Positions 23,120 through 34,530 of a DNA stretch of 64,000 nucleotides are shown here, in pieces (position 1 is the first letter of the stretch; every line of letters begins with the position of its first letter). The stretch lies in contig JAPVLO010000138.1 of assembly GCA_027257055.1 (NCBI GenBank), forward strand, positions 7,440,001-7,504,000. The letters are read 5' to 3'. The position numbers and the translations under genes are program-made. The notes under the pieces are model-generated. The model did not search any database. It was not told the origin of the DNA and saw only the letters and a program-made list of their open reading frames with translations. Source of the DNA: Cephalopachus bancanus. Its lineage: Eukaryota; Chordata; Mammalia; Primates; Tarsiidae.

Positions 23120-23870
23120 CTCAGGGAATCCCAGGACCATTACATGAACTCACCTCAAGCTTTATTTAGTCAATATTCTTACTTCCTTCAGAATAAGCAT
23201 GGTCCTGCTCTGTACTCACACATTTTATTGCTGAGATTCATATTGCTATGAGTAGATGTAAGTCATTCCTTTTCATCGCTGAACAATATTTTATAGTGGT
23301 ATATCCCAATTTATTTATTCACGCTATTTGAAGTAGGCATTTGTTGAATTCCATTATAACCTTATGGCAAATATTGCTACCATAAACATTCAAATTTATG
23401 AATGATGGTAGACATAAGGATACATTTCTGTTGTGTCTCCATCTGTTGTCACTGTATATAGCGCCCAGCTTTAGTAAATAGTTCCAAACAGATTTCCAAA
23501 GTGGATACACTAATTTCTACTTCTGTCTGCAGTGGATGAGATTTCCAGTTGCCTCATGTCCTCTTCAACACTTGGAATTCATCTCCTTTAATTTAGTCAC
23601 TATGTTAAATGTATTGTCTTGTCTCAGGGTGGTATGCTTTGCATTTCTGTGATGAGTACTGAAGTTGAGCACCTTTTAATATGTTTAATAGCCATTTGTG
23701 TATCTATATTTTGACATCTTTATTCAAAATTCTTGCCCTTTTTTATTCAATTGTCTTTTACTTGTTGATTTGTAGGCATTCTTTATGTATACTGGTACAA
23801 GACTTTTATCACAGATAGGTGCTGGGAATGTTTTGTCCTACTATGGGGGTTAATTTTTTCTTTTTCTTTT
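23120..23870 (-). mobile_element. L1: old L1M, antisense ORF2 end
   Basis: Reverse-strand L1 order: 'CTGAACAATATTTTATAGTGG', 'AACAGATTTCCAAAGTGG', 'TTTGCATTTCTGTGATGAGTA', 'GAGCACCTTTTAATATG' and 'TTGTAGGCATTCTTTATGTATAC'. Highly diverged. Confidence 0.75.
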
Positions 23871-24269
23871 GCAAGCATGAGTGGAACAGATGACATCTGG
23901 AGAGTCATTTCTCTCTTGATGCATTTCTGTCTTTCATGTAGCCTCTCCATGTGCCTTTTTTGTTCATCTTCTCTGAATGTTTGCCTCAGGGTATTCAGAG
24001 TACTTACACAGTAGCTGGATTCTCCCAGAACACGAGTTCCCAGAAGAAAAAGTGGAGCTGCTATTTCTCTTAAAAGCTATGTTTGGAATTGGCAGAGTTC
24101 TCTTCTGACAAACATTCCTACCATAACATTACAAGTCAAACCTATTTTCAAGGACAAGAATAATAAACTTTACCTCTCAGTGAGGAAACTGCTAAGAAAT
24201 TTTCCGTCATCTTTATCCCACCACATAAATTAGTTGCATTTTTTCTGATGCAAGTCACCATTATTTTTT
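23871..24269. other. unassigned stretch between old L1 tracts
   Basis: Contains 'GTAGCCTCTCCATGTGCC' and later text resembling a mammalian interspersed repeat, but too decayed to name. Confidence 0.35.
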
Positions 24270-26900
24270 TTTTAATTGAAGAATAACTGGTCCACAATAA
24301 ACTGCCATCAAAAGTAAACATTAGGTGTTTTGAGAAATGTAGACACAAGTGAACACAATAAAATTACTACAATAAAATAGTAAAAATATCTGCCACTTCC
24401 AAAACTGTCTATGGCTCTTTCTTCTCTCTCCAGTCAATTGTCTGAGCATCTTTGTCAAAGTCAATTGTTTATCAATGTGTGTGTCTATTACTGTCTTTCT
24501 AAATCTTTATTCTGTTCCATTAATGTATTTGGCCAACATGATGATAATAGATACTGTCTTGGTTACAGTAGCTTTAGAATAGATCTTGAAGTCCGATGGT
24601 GTTACTCTTACATAATTGTCCTTTCAAAAAACAAAAAAAAAGCAGGAGGAAGGTGTTTTGATTAGTGCAGTTCCTTTGTAATTCCATACAAAATTTTAAA
24701 TTGCTTTTCAATTTCCCAAACATATTTTTAAAACAAAAACCTTCTGAGACTTTGACTTGAGATTAATTTGGGAAGAATTGATAGCTAAATAATATTGAAA
24801 TGTCCAAACTCTTTAGGTCTCCTTTATTTTCCCTTAGAAATGTTTTGTAGGTTTTAGTGTTCAGGATTTGCACATAACTTGTCAGATTTATGCCTAGCTA
24901 TTTTATATTTTAGGGCTAAGTATTGCTATAGTGAAATCCCACACATTTTTATATGCTGTCTTTTCATATTTATTCAGTTGAAATTTCTCCCTAATTGTCC
25001 ATTTAGTTATTTTTTTGACCCTATATTATTTAGAAGTGTATTACTTAGAACCTAGATATTTGAGATTTTCCAGGTATCTTTCTATTATTGATTTATAATT
25101 CTATCACTCAGTTATGATTTACAATTTCTATTATTGATTCAACTCCATGATGCTCAAAGAACATACTTAGCATGATGTGACTATTTTTAAACTTATTGAT
25201 ACTTGTTTTCTGGGCAAGAAGTTCTAATATTTGCTTCAAGTATTTCTATTATTAAGTGCATTAATATTGAAGAGTATCATGCCATCTTGATGGATCTGCC
25301 ACTATGAAATGATCTTTTAAATCCCCGGTAATAGTCTTTGTGATGAAATCTACTCTGTCTATTAATGCAACCACTCCCTCTTGTTTTTCACTAAAGTGTG
25401 GTATGTCTTTATCCCTCCACTTACTTCTAATGTATTTGTATCTTTATATTTAAACTGCATATTTTGTAACTGAACTCTTTAGACTAATTATATTTTATCG
25501 ACTCCCTGCTTGTCTCATCTGTTTTTGTTCCCTTTTGAAATTCATTTTTTATGATTCCATTTTATCTCCTTTGTTGACTTATTAGCAACATCATCATTTT
25601 GTTACTTTATTGCTTTAGGGTTTATTGCATTTATCTTTCACTTATCAAGTTCTATAATAACATATTTTTTATACAATTTCACATATCATACAAGAGCCTT
25701 ACAAAACTTTATTTTCGTTTCTCCTTATCAGTCCTTATGATATTGATGCCATATATTACACATGTTGTGAACCCCACAATGCATCGTTATTATTGTTGAT
25801 TATCTTTTACAAGGTTTAAGTAATTTGAAAACTTCTTATCTATCCTCCAACGCAGCTGCCATATGCATTGTTCTTCTATTTTTTTGTATAGATCCATATT
25901 TCCATCTGGAATTATCTTCCTTCTGCGTGGGGGGACTGTACTTCACATTTTTTGTTGGGTGGAACTGTTGGTGATGAATTCTTAAGTTTTGTTAAGCCTT
26001 TATTGCACATTTGTTTTTGAACAGTATTTTTACTGAATAGAATTTGTGGCTATGAAGTTATTAAGATTTTTCTTTCAGTATTTTCAATAACTATATCCTC
26101 ACTTGCATTTTTTATGAGAAATCACTGTCATCCGTATGTTTATTCTCTTTGTGTAATATGACTCTTTTCTCCAGTTACCTTTAAGATGTTTCTTTATCAC
26201 TGGTTTTAAGCAATTGGATTATGATGTGCCTTATATAGTTCAGTTCCTTTTTCTTCTGCTTGGGTTCATTGAGCATCTTAGCTCAATGGGTTAATAGTTC
26301 TCAAGGCTTTTAGAAATATTTAAGTATTATTTATTTTTACATATTTTTTTGTTTCTTCCCAGCTCTAACTTTTCTTCCAATTATATTAGGTTAGTTAAAG
26401 TTGTCTCACAGTTCACTAACACTCTTTATTTTTAAAAATTCTGTTTTTTGCTGCATGTTTAATCTTGGATAGCCTCTGTTGCACTGTCTTCAACACTAAT
26501 AATGTCTTATGCTCTGGTATCATATCTGTCATTAATTCTTTTCAGTGTATTTTTATCCCATAAACATTGATTTTTTTTTTTTTTTCATCGTGAGAGGTTG
26601 GGGTGATTTTTTAACAGTCCATGGATATACTTAACTCTTGGAATGTATAGAACACAATTGTGTTACATTTAAAAGTCCTTGTCTGCTAATGTTAAAATCT
26701 TCAGCTCTGGGTTGATTTCAACTGATTTGGAGCTGATTATATGTTGTATTTTATTGCTGCTTTGCATTTCTGGTAATCGTCATTGGGTGCCAGACAGAAG
26801 GAGTTCTACTTTGCTGTCTGCTGTATATTTTTGTATTTCTATAAATATTCTTGAACTTTGTTTGTGCTACAGATAAGTTATTTGGAAACACCTTTATTTA
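24270..26900 (-). mobile_element. L1: long old L1M/HAL1-like tract, antisense
   Basis: A reverse-oriented, heavily decayed L1 tract about 2.6 kb long. In order along the plus strand: 3' UTR text 'GTAAACATTAGGTGTTTTGAG', ORF2 text 'TTGTCAAAGTCAATTG', 'TGTTCCATTAATGTATTTGG', 'GTCAGATTTATGCCTAGCTA', an upstream ORF2 segment with 'AATCTACTCTGTCTATTAATG', and finally 'TTCTGCTTGGGTTCATTGAGC', 'CTTGTCTGCTAATG' and 'GGGTGCCAGACAG', which are 5' UTR/ORF1-side phrases of L1ME/HAL1-type elements. It may be one element or neighbouring fragments. A T-run lies at 26570-26586. Confidence 0.75.
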
Positions 26901-27829
26901 TTAGATCTTGCTTTGAAGATTTGAGAATCAGGACCTGCATTGAATGTAGTTAGGCTAGTTATTTCTCACTAAAAAAGCATGATTATTCTAAATATCTAAC
27001 CAAATTAACTATAAATTATGAGATTTCCATGATTACTATCATTTCTTGATAAAATATTTAGGGAAATACATAAGGGAATATGCCTAGGCCTATATTATAT
27101 ATTTTTTAGTTTATGCATGGTTTTAAATTACAGTTCAAATGTAATTGAAATATAGGACTCGTCAGATTTTCTAACATTCTTACACATAAATATTACCCAA
27201 CTCTGACTTCACAATAAAAAATTTTATAACATAAAAAAGGTTAAGCCACTATGGACAGAAGATAGCAGAAATAATAAAAAGGCAGAAATAGATTTTGTGC
27301 TAACATCAGACTGAATAGTCAAAGCAAAATACATATCATAGATTTTACGCAACACTTTACTAAAAACTCAACACAGGCAAGCAGCAGGTTTTTAAGAGAA
27401 CATTACACTGTCAAATGTAGCTTCCAGAAGTGTACCCTTTCTCCTGGAGTAGGTTATATTTTGATTTTGTATTAATAGGCCAGTTTTGAATAATGTATCT
27501 CAAAAATTATCTCATAGGAAGTCATTTATGCTTGGAAGCTTCTTGGCTTTATTCCCCATCTACTACATAAATAATAATTTGACTATCCATAGCCCATAAA
27601 TCTATAAATGTTTATTTTATTTATAATAAAAACATACAGATTAAATATATTCTGCTAATATAATCTAATGGATAAAAACTCTCAATAACGTTCTGCTAAT
27701 ACATATTATTAAATTGTTTTTAAAGATTTCTGGTTGAAATCATAGGCATTATACCAGGCAAACTGGCCAAGGCCATCATCCATTCCCCCTATGCATGCCC
27801 AGGTAGGGAAGGAGTGAATAGGTCTGCTA
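26901..27829. other. AT-rich stretch, nothing recognised
   Basis: No gene or confident repeat. Confidence 0.45.
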
Positions 27830-28480
27830 TGAATGCTTTTCTTCTGCAACAAATACAGATTTTACATTTAGAATATAAAATACAATCACCAGAGCATAAT
27901 TCAACAACTTCCACAAAATTGAACATATGTTATACATTTGAATGCATACTTTACAATCCTGACAATCTTTCCATAAACAAGAGAATTCTCACAAATGTAT
28001 ACCATGAGATATTTGCCAGAGTATTATAGCAGCATTGCTTATAAATAGCAAAACTATATACATAAACAATACAAAATAAGAGGAAAAAGTAAGAAGCTTA
28101 ATAAAACTTACTGTTTATCAAGAGGAACGTAGCAAAATATATTTTATCATATGTATGATAAAATATACATATGATAAAATACTATATAGTATTAATACTA
28201 TAATACTATATAGTATTACTTAATACTTAATACTTAATAGTACTTAATACTATTAGTAGTAGAAGTCAATGAACTATATGTATAAACAAATAAATCTCAC
28301 AAATATAATATTACACTAACAAGTTGAGGAAAAATACATCAATATATTCTATTTATATAAAATATGCAATTGTGCATACTGCTTAGGAAATCATACATGT
28401 ATTAAAGACTATGAAGAAACGAATGTGAATTATGTATACCAAATCTATGATCTTAGCTGTTTTTGTGTGGGAGAGAATCA
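27830..28480 (+). mobile_element. L1: old L1M 3' fragment with an AT palindrome block
   Basis: L1M-like order: 'TACTTTACAATCCTGACAATC', 'AATGTATACCATGAGATATTTG', 'TATAGCAGCATTGCTTATAAATAGC', 'TTATCAAGAGGAACG', then after the AT block 'AATAAATCTCACAAATATAAT' and 'TTCTATTTATATAAAATATGC'. The simple-repeat block at 28141-28260 sits where the L1 text would describe the 'sites and cells' tail. Confidence 0.6.
28141..28260. repeat. AT-rich palindromic repeat block
   Basis: Perfect 16-bp arms ATTTTATCATATGTAT (28141-28156) and ATACATATGATAAAAT (28165-28180) with an 8-bp loop. Then the perfect palindrome AATACTATATAGTATT occurs twice (28178-28193 and 28202-28217), followed by ACTTAAT repeats. Confidence 0.92.
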
Positions 28481-30721
28481 AATATATTCAGGAAAAGGTA
28501 CAGAAGGGCTGAACTAAGCTTGAAAATTGTATTAAGAAAAATAATAGACATTTTCTGAATTATAAATAAACCATACTTAAATTTAAAAATGTAATGACTG
28601 CATTGCATGTAAACTAAAAGAATAAAAACGTGTCTGTGACAAGGCATAATTGTCAAAAAGCAAACATTGTGATGTATCTTACTAAATTATTATAGGTTAT
28701 TTGGAAAAGAAAAATCCTGTATTTGTTTAGTTAAAAAATAAAAACATTTATAATCCAATGAGGACAGAGAAATGAGGAATTCACAAAAACAATTAGATAA
28801 AGAATATATGATAAATGCTTTTATAAAGTACAGATTATTACAGCTACAAATATGAAGGATATTTTCATCTAATTGAATGGATTAAGGAAATTAAAAATGA
28901 CAGAGAAGGCCTGTGTTAGACACTTGCTTGCACATTGCTGCCCAAATACTCAAAAGAATAGGAGAGAAAACAAAGAAAATAGACTATATATAGCAGAAAG
29001 AATTCACTTAGTTATAGCTAGGTATGAATTTCATTAATTGCCTATTGAGGTTTGTTTTTAATTTAATTACATTAGTGACACTTTATCCCAAAGTAATATT
29101 ATCAGTATAAAAATGTACACATTGTCCTACATTTCTTTTGAGTAACCATTCTCAACTATGTTTTTAATGTAGAGATTTCTAATTTAAGCAATTTCTTCAT
29201 ATAGTGTGTTTAGAAGATTTCTGAACTAGTTAATTGGAAGTGATAATTGAAGTTAAAATATCTAGAGTGGCAGACCAAGCAATCAAGTAAACTTTGATAT
29301 TTAACATATCATTTCCCAAACTGGGATGAGTGCCCTCCAAATGCTAATAGCTATATATTTCCAACAACGGTTTTTGGTCACATGTATTTTAGAATCTTGA
29401 GTTAAAAAAATTTAGATAGGCTTTCTGTCCATATGAACTCTCAAAGCCTTTTACATACAAATATGCATTATGCATCATTGGGTATAGGGTATATTAGCAA
29501 GAGTTGGTGTGTTTCCCAACTTACTTGATAATGGAGACTTTTCATTTTAACTCATCCCCTATCAATATCTGAATTATGTCTTAACAAAGCTTACTTCTAA
29601 TTGGGTGTGGACATGCATAAACATTCAAATATTTTTAAAGTTTAAGAAATTGTGAAGTAAATGACTTTCTTAGACGTTAATATGTTTCAGTTTTCATGCA
29701 TTCTAACATTTCAGTTTCCATTCAATCTAATATTTTTAAAGAAAGGAAGCATTTTATCTCACTCAACCAACATAATATTATTATTTGTAGAGACAAATAG
29801 AGAAATAACAACTTGTAGAGAAATAGAGAAGTACAATAAGGAATGAAGAACTTTCCAACAACTAGAACAATGGAATGCACCACACTAAGAAAGGGAGTTC
29901 TCTGTTCCTGGACTTTTTCAAATTTATTCTTGCATTAGGTAACCCCTAGGGTAAACTCAATGTCCTGGTTACCATAGGTAATAAGTGGTCATAAAAAGTT
30001 AATACCTACTGCCATAATAGGCATGTAAGTTAGGAAATGATTGAAAGTCATACAACTAGATGATCATGAAGTCTTTTCTTACCTTGAATGCTTCTGCAAT
30101 AATTTAATCTTAGTATTTGCATTATATAGGAATATTATAAAGTCCATAGCCATAGGGTTTGAGTTTCTTTAAATGCATTCAAATCTTAGACTATTGTCTT
30201 ACCATCACATAGATGGATATCAAACATGACTAAACCATTGTCCAAATATAAGAAATACTTGGCCTTCACACTATATTCCGGAGATTTTTTTAAAATATAA
30301 TTTTTAAGAAATGTGTTTACATTTCCAGAAAGATCATGAAATTTAAAAAATAAACCTATGTGAACTTTAGGGGAAAAGATTTTAATCTGTTCTATGTGAG
30401 CAAGTATCAATGATTTAAAAGATTAAGCCTTTAAGTGTGTGACCCCTAAAGATAATCTCATCGAAATGAAACTTGCAATCTTCCTCACCATTAAACTCAG
30501 GAGAGTTGTTGCTAGATAATGGCACACTGCAGCTCAATCTTTGTAAAGTGTTTGCCATGATTTTGTGAGTCCCACATCAAGGTAGCTCACCGAACCCACT
30601 CTAAAGGAAATAGGCATACAGAAATAATATAGACTGCTTTTGAGTCTTACTTATTGGGACAGTCGTGTTGATCACACCATACTCACCCCAATCCACCTTA
30701 TTATATTTTTGCTTCAATAGT
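28481..30721. other. AT-rich unique-looking DNA
   Basis: No gene or confident repeat. The last 300 bases, immediately upstream of the RPS20 retrocopy, are not recognisable as its 5' UTR. Confidence 0.45.
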
Positions 30722-31083
30722 ATACCCATTAAAGACAACAGCAAGACATCTGTGGAGCCAGAGGTGGTGGCAATCCACCGAATTAGGATCACCCTCCCCA
30801 ACCCCAATGTGAAATCTCTGGAGAAACTTGTGTGCTGACCTGATCAGAGGTGCAAAGGAAAAGTCTCAAAGTGAAAGGACCGGTTCGCAGACCTACCAAG
30901 ACTTTGAGAATCATTACAAGAAAAACTCCTCGTGGTGAAGGTTCCAACATGTAGAATCACTTCCAGATGAGAATCCACAAGTAACTCATCAACTTCCACA
31001 GTCCCTCTGAGGTTGTCAAGCAGATTACTTCCATCAATATTGAGCCGGGAGTTGAGGCTGAAGTCATCATTGCTGATGCTTAA
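30722..31083 (+). pseudogene. RPS20: processed pseudogene of ribosomal protein S20
   Basis: Intronless copy of the RPS20 mRNA. RPS20 (uS10) is a 119-residue small-subunit ribosomal protein. The copy is near full length: ATACCC stands where ATGGCT should be (start codon lost at 30722), followed by readable segments [21 protein letters not shown], then [22 protein letters not shown] and [14 protein letters not shown], and the final IADA with stop TAA at 31081-31083. There is a +1 frameshift after LEK giving TGA in 'GTGTGCTGA', a 2-base loss near 'AAGTCTCAAAG', and a tryptophan codon turned into TAG in 'AACATGTAGAAT'. The 3' UTR 'AAGTCAAGTATTTTAATAA' is the RPS20 3' end. No long poly-A or clear TSD survives. 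It cannot make the protein. Confidence 0.93.
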
Positions 31084-32474
31084 GTCAAGTATTTTAATAA
31101 GCTGTTTACACCTGAAAAAAACAATAGCATGCCTATCAAAATTCCTATTACATCTCTATTAATTAAACTTGCTACAATTTTTCTTCCCGTACAAGTAGGT
31201 TACCTTCTGAACAGTATCATGTAAAACAGTGCACTATCTAGAACAGTCTAAAACATAGTGTTTAAAAGCAGGGATAGTAAAATCAATCAGTCTAACTTCT
31301 CATTTGCCCACCTCACTGAATTATTGTGAGAATTAAACTCATGTAAATTACATGCTTAAAATACTGGCATATTGTAAGCACTTCGTAAATGTTATTTTAT
31401 TGCTAACGAGGACTATTTAGGACTAACTATATTAGAGATAGTATAGTCTTCCAATGGTTCAGCTTAATTTAATAGAGTTCCATATTGTTGCTTGATACCA
31501 AAACTCCCCATGATAGTAAAATATTAATTTAATTTTCATCTTATCTCCTAATCATCTCCATCTGCATCTGTTTACTGGTTTGATGTATGCCTTCTTCCAA
31601 TATAATGTATGTTCCATTGAAGCAGAGAATTTTCCATCATTACTGTATTGCCAATATTTCTGACAGTTTCTATATATACTAGATTCTTGAAAATATTTCA
31701 TTAAATAACCAATAATAATTTTTCTTAAGAAGCTTGCATCTAAAATGATTATTAAGGCCAAAAGTAACCTCAGGACATTCCTGAGTATCCAAAAGGAAAT
31801 GGACATTCCTGTTTTTTCCCTGTAAAAGAGTATTATGAAACAATCTCATAACATTTCAACCTCATCCTGATGGAGAGATAAAGTGTAAATGCTTCCTAAA
31901 AGTCAAACAAGCTTAATATTGGGAAGTAGAATTGTGTGTTAGATTTATAGTCTTCTGGATGAATGGCATGTTTTTAGTTTCTACAAGTGATAAATATTAC
32001 CATTACAATAAGGAAAAAAATCTGTGCTTTAATAGGCTAAAAAACAAAAACATAGGATCTAATTTTCTAAAACAATCTAAAAGTTTAAAAGAGAAAAAAA
32101 ACAGGTACTATAAAATTTGTTGCTACATCTTTGTTTGTCAAGTATATGGAAATGAGATGATATTTGGTATCTAGGATGCCTTGGACACTTAATCAGTCCA
32201 GACTTCTAACACCTCCCCAGGTGAAAAGTATTAGAATCCAGGTGGAAAATATTTGCCCAAACTGAGGATATTTTTCCCTAAAGACATTGATATTTTTTCT
32301 TAAAGTATTTTTAGAGCATCCTTTAGCAAAATCAGCCATGACTGGTAATAACCTATCCTTGCATTCAGAGCTAGGTTCACTACTGCACAAATGACAAAGT
32401 TATGTGAGGGAAGGGGAAAAAAAAGAAGAAGAAGCAGTGTGAGGAAAAAAACGCAAATGCTCTAAAAGAATCTC
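31084..32474. other. mostly unassigned, one MIR inside
   Basis: Apart from the RPS20 3' UTR remnant (to about 31105) and the MIR at 31290-31405, I recognise nothing. Confidence 0.45.
31290..31405 (+). mobile_element. MIR SINE 3' part
   Basis: 'CACCTCACTGAATTATTGTGAG', 'AATTAAACTCATGTAAAT', 'GTAAGCACTTCGTAAATGTTA' follow the MIR 3' half. Confidence 0.7.
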
Positions 32475-32690
32475 TCTTGGCCTGAGCAACACAGTAAGAC
32501 CCAGTCTCTACCAGAAAAAAATAAATAAATAGCTGGGTGTGGTGGCATGCATCTGTAGTCTAACTACTTGGAAGGCAGAGGCAAGGGGATCCCTTGAGTT
32601 CAGGAGTTCATGGCTGCAGTGAGCTATGACCACACCACTATACTCTAACCTGAGCAACACAGCGAGACCTAATATCAAAACAACACCCCC
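32475..32690 (+). mobile_element. AluJ-type SINE, 5'-truncated
   Basis: Begins within the left arm (GGCCTGAGCAACACAGTAAG), then linker 'AAATAAATAAATAGCTGGG' and a full right arm with 'TGGTGGCATGCATCTGTAG' and 'CATGGCTGCAGTGAGCTATG'. Text is older, AluJ-like, and lacks the lineage-specific changes of the young copies. Confidence 0.9.
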
Positions 32691-32765
32691 AAAATACCCT
32701 AGAGCATAAGTGATAAAATTTGCATAGCCACTACTTCTTTTTAATTTGAGAGTAATTATCTAAAC

Positions 32766-33309
32766 CAAAGGTGTCCAATCTTTTGGATTCCCTGAACCAC
32801 ATCCAGTAACATTTTGGGTTCCCTGGGTAGCTTCAAGTAAAGAGAAATTTTCTTGGACTACACATAAATTATATAATATAGTTAGTGTATATGCATAGTA
32901 AGACTAATTTTATTTTTTATATTGTTATTATAAAGTTTAGAAAAAATGAGAACGATATAAACTAGTGGAAAATCTGACCTTGTCTTTGCAAAACTAATCT
33001 ATCAATGTCTGATTTGATAAAAGTGGTCGCAATTCTTAGTGAGTTCTCAAGGTGCTTGTCAGAAATGTTTGTCTGTATTTTTTTCTCCCTGTGCTTCATA
33101 ATTGAAAACAGCTGCTCAAAAATGTATGTGCTGCCAAAAAGTGATGTCATGAATAAGGTGTGATTGTGAATGTAAAAATTGGATCTACGCGTGGAGACAT
33201 GAAGAAAATAAACACTTAAAAATCGCATGATGCTAAAAGATTTGGTGTACTGCATTGCTAGCTGTCCTTGGCCGCATGTAACCCATGGGCTGTGTGTTAG
33301 ACATGGCTG
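32766..33309 (-). mobile_element. hAT (Charlie-like) transposon, internally deleted
   Basis: The element starts CAAAGGTGTCCAATC and ends in the complement of CAGCCATGTCTAAC, an imperfect terminal inverted repeat. It is bounded by a perfect 8-bp TSD ATCTAAAC (32758-32765 and 33310-33317), the hallmark of hAT transposition. On the minus strand a fragment of transposase C-terminus is readable at about 33160-32965: FGSTYIFEQLFS, SDKHLENSLRIATT and IDRLVLQ, which is the hATC dimerisation motif. The rest of the transposase is missing. Length is 544 bp against several kb for an autonomous hAT. Confidence 0.88.
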
Positions 33310-33616
33310 ATCTAAACTCTTCTTAGATGTAAAAATTAAAGAATCCCCAAATAGTTGCAATCCAAAGTAGAGAAGGAGACCATAGCACAGATGCAAAAAT
33401 ATGCTGCCCTTATTCTATGTATATCAAGTCTACCATTTCTTAAAGAGAGAAAATAGGAAATTGGAGGAAACTCCACTCTCCAATGTATTGTCTATTTTAT
33501 TTCCCTTAAAGCATTGATGTAATCCTATGTATTTTTGTATCACATTGATTGATTTGCATGTGTTAAACCAGGCTTGCATGCTGAGGATAAATACCACATG
33601 ATCGTGAAGTATAAAC

Positions 33617-33722
33617 TTTTTTTTTTTAGTTGGAGTCTCACTCCATAGCCCAGACTGGAGTGCAGTGGAATGCTCACAGCCACCTCAGTGTTGACCTGCT
33701 AAGCTCAGGCGATCTCCCACTA
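33617..33722 (-). mobile_element. Alu right-arm fragment, antisense
   Basis: T-run, AGTTGGAGTCTCACTCC, 'CAGACTGGAGTGCAGTGG', 'AGCCACCTCAGTGTTGACC', 'GCTCAGGCGATCTCCCA'. Text stops abruptly after the right-arm start, so it is a 5'-truncated young-type Alu. Confidence 0.8.
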
Positions 33723-33988
33723 ACACATAAGCACCATGAGGGTAGAATATAGTCTAGAACTTGGTTACACTGGATGATTATTTATTGAATAAACTTCTTA
33801 ATTTAATTAGAGAATGCCATGAATACCATGGTTAGGTATACGGATTTCCTTATATATACACTTGTATATGTTATGTGTGTATAAAAGAAGACTCTCAGAA
33901 TTCAGATGTAACAGATTTTACGATGATGGACTCCATGAGCATTCTTTTCATCACTGAAGCTGTAACCTCACTAGAATTTTGTAATCTA

Positions 33989-34530
33989 CGAGGGGGGACT
34001 CAAAATAAGCAAAATTTATTTATCAAAAATTGTATATTTATTCTTAGATGTTTAAACTTCATCACCTTCAAAGTACTCTCCGTTTGATGCAGTACACCCA
34101 TCGAGATCCTTTTTCCACTGCTCAAAACAGATTTTGAACTTCTTAATTTGGATGCCTTGTAGTGCTTCTGTCTTTTTTGTTTCATCTCCTCCACTTTGGC
34201 AAAATGTTTCTCTTTAAGGATATTTTTCATTCAGGGGAACAACAAAAAAAAGTCACTCAGAGTGAGAACAGATGAATAAGGAAGATGGAGCACAGGGGTC
34301 ATGTCATTTTTAGTCAAAAACTGCTGAACACTCAGCGCTGTATGGGTAGGCACACTTGTGAACAGGCAAACGCTTTGAAAGAATCTCAGAAAAATGTAAA
34401 CTGAAGCTGAACGCAGCCTCTCACAACAACGCTAGCTAGTACGTTGTTGCTGGTGGATTCCTAAAAAATCCACCTAGTAAGGGAAGCCTGTACTACAAAA
34501 TAATTCTGTTGCTGAGGGGTTCCCGCTTTT
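33989..34530 (-). mobile_element. mariner element, non-autonomous, copy 1
   Basis: A TA at 33987-33988 precedes CGAGGGGGGACTC, and the other end is a decayed GGGGTTCCC near 34515-34525. On the minus strand a mariner transposase C-terminus is readable: LPYSSVLTLSDFF (the region of the third catalytic aspartate, still D here), then LKEKHFAKVEEMKQK. The total is about 540 bp against about 1.3 kb for a full mariner, so the middle is missing. The transposase is a cut-and-paste DDD/E enzyme that targets TA. This copy is dead. Confidence 0.85.

Noticed and set aside
32962..33396. 144-residue minus-strand frame as a host gene
   Set aside because: It ends in a hAT transposase C-terminal motif and lies largely inside the TSD-bounded element, so it belongs to the transposon.
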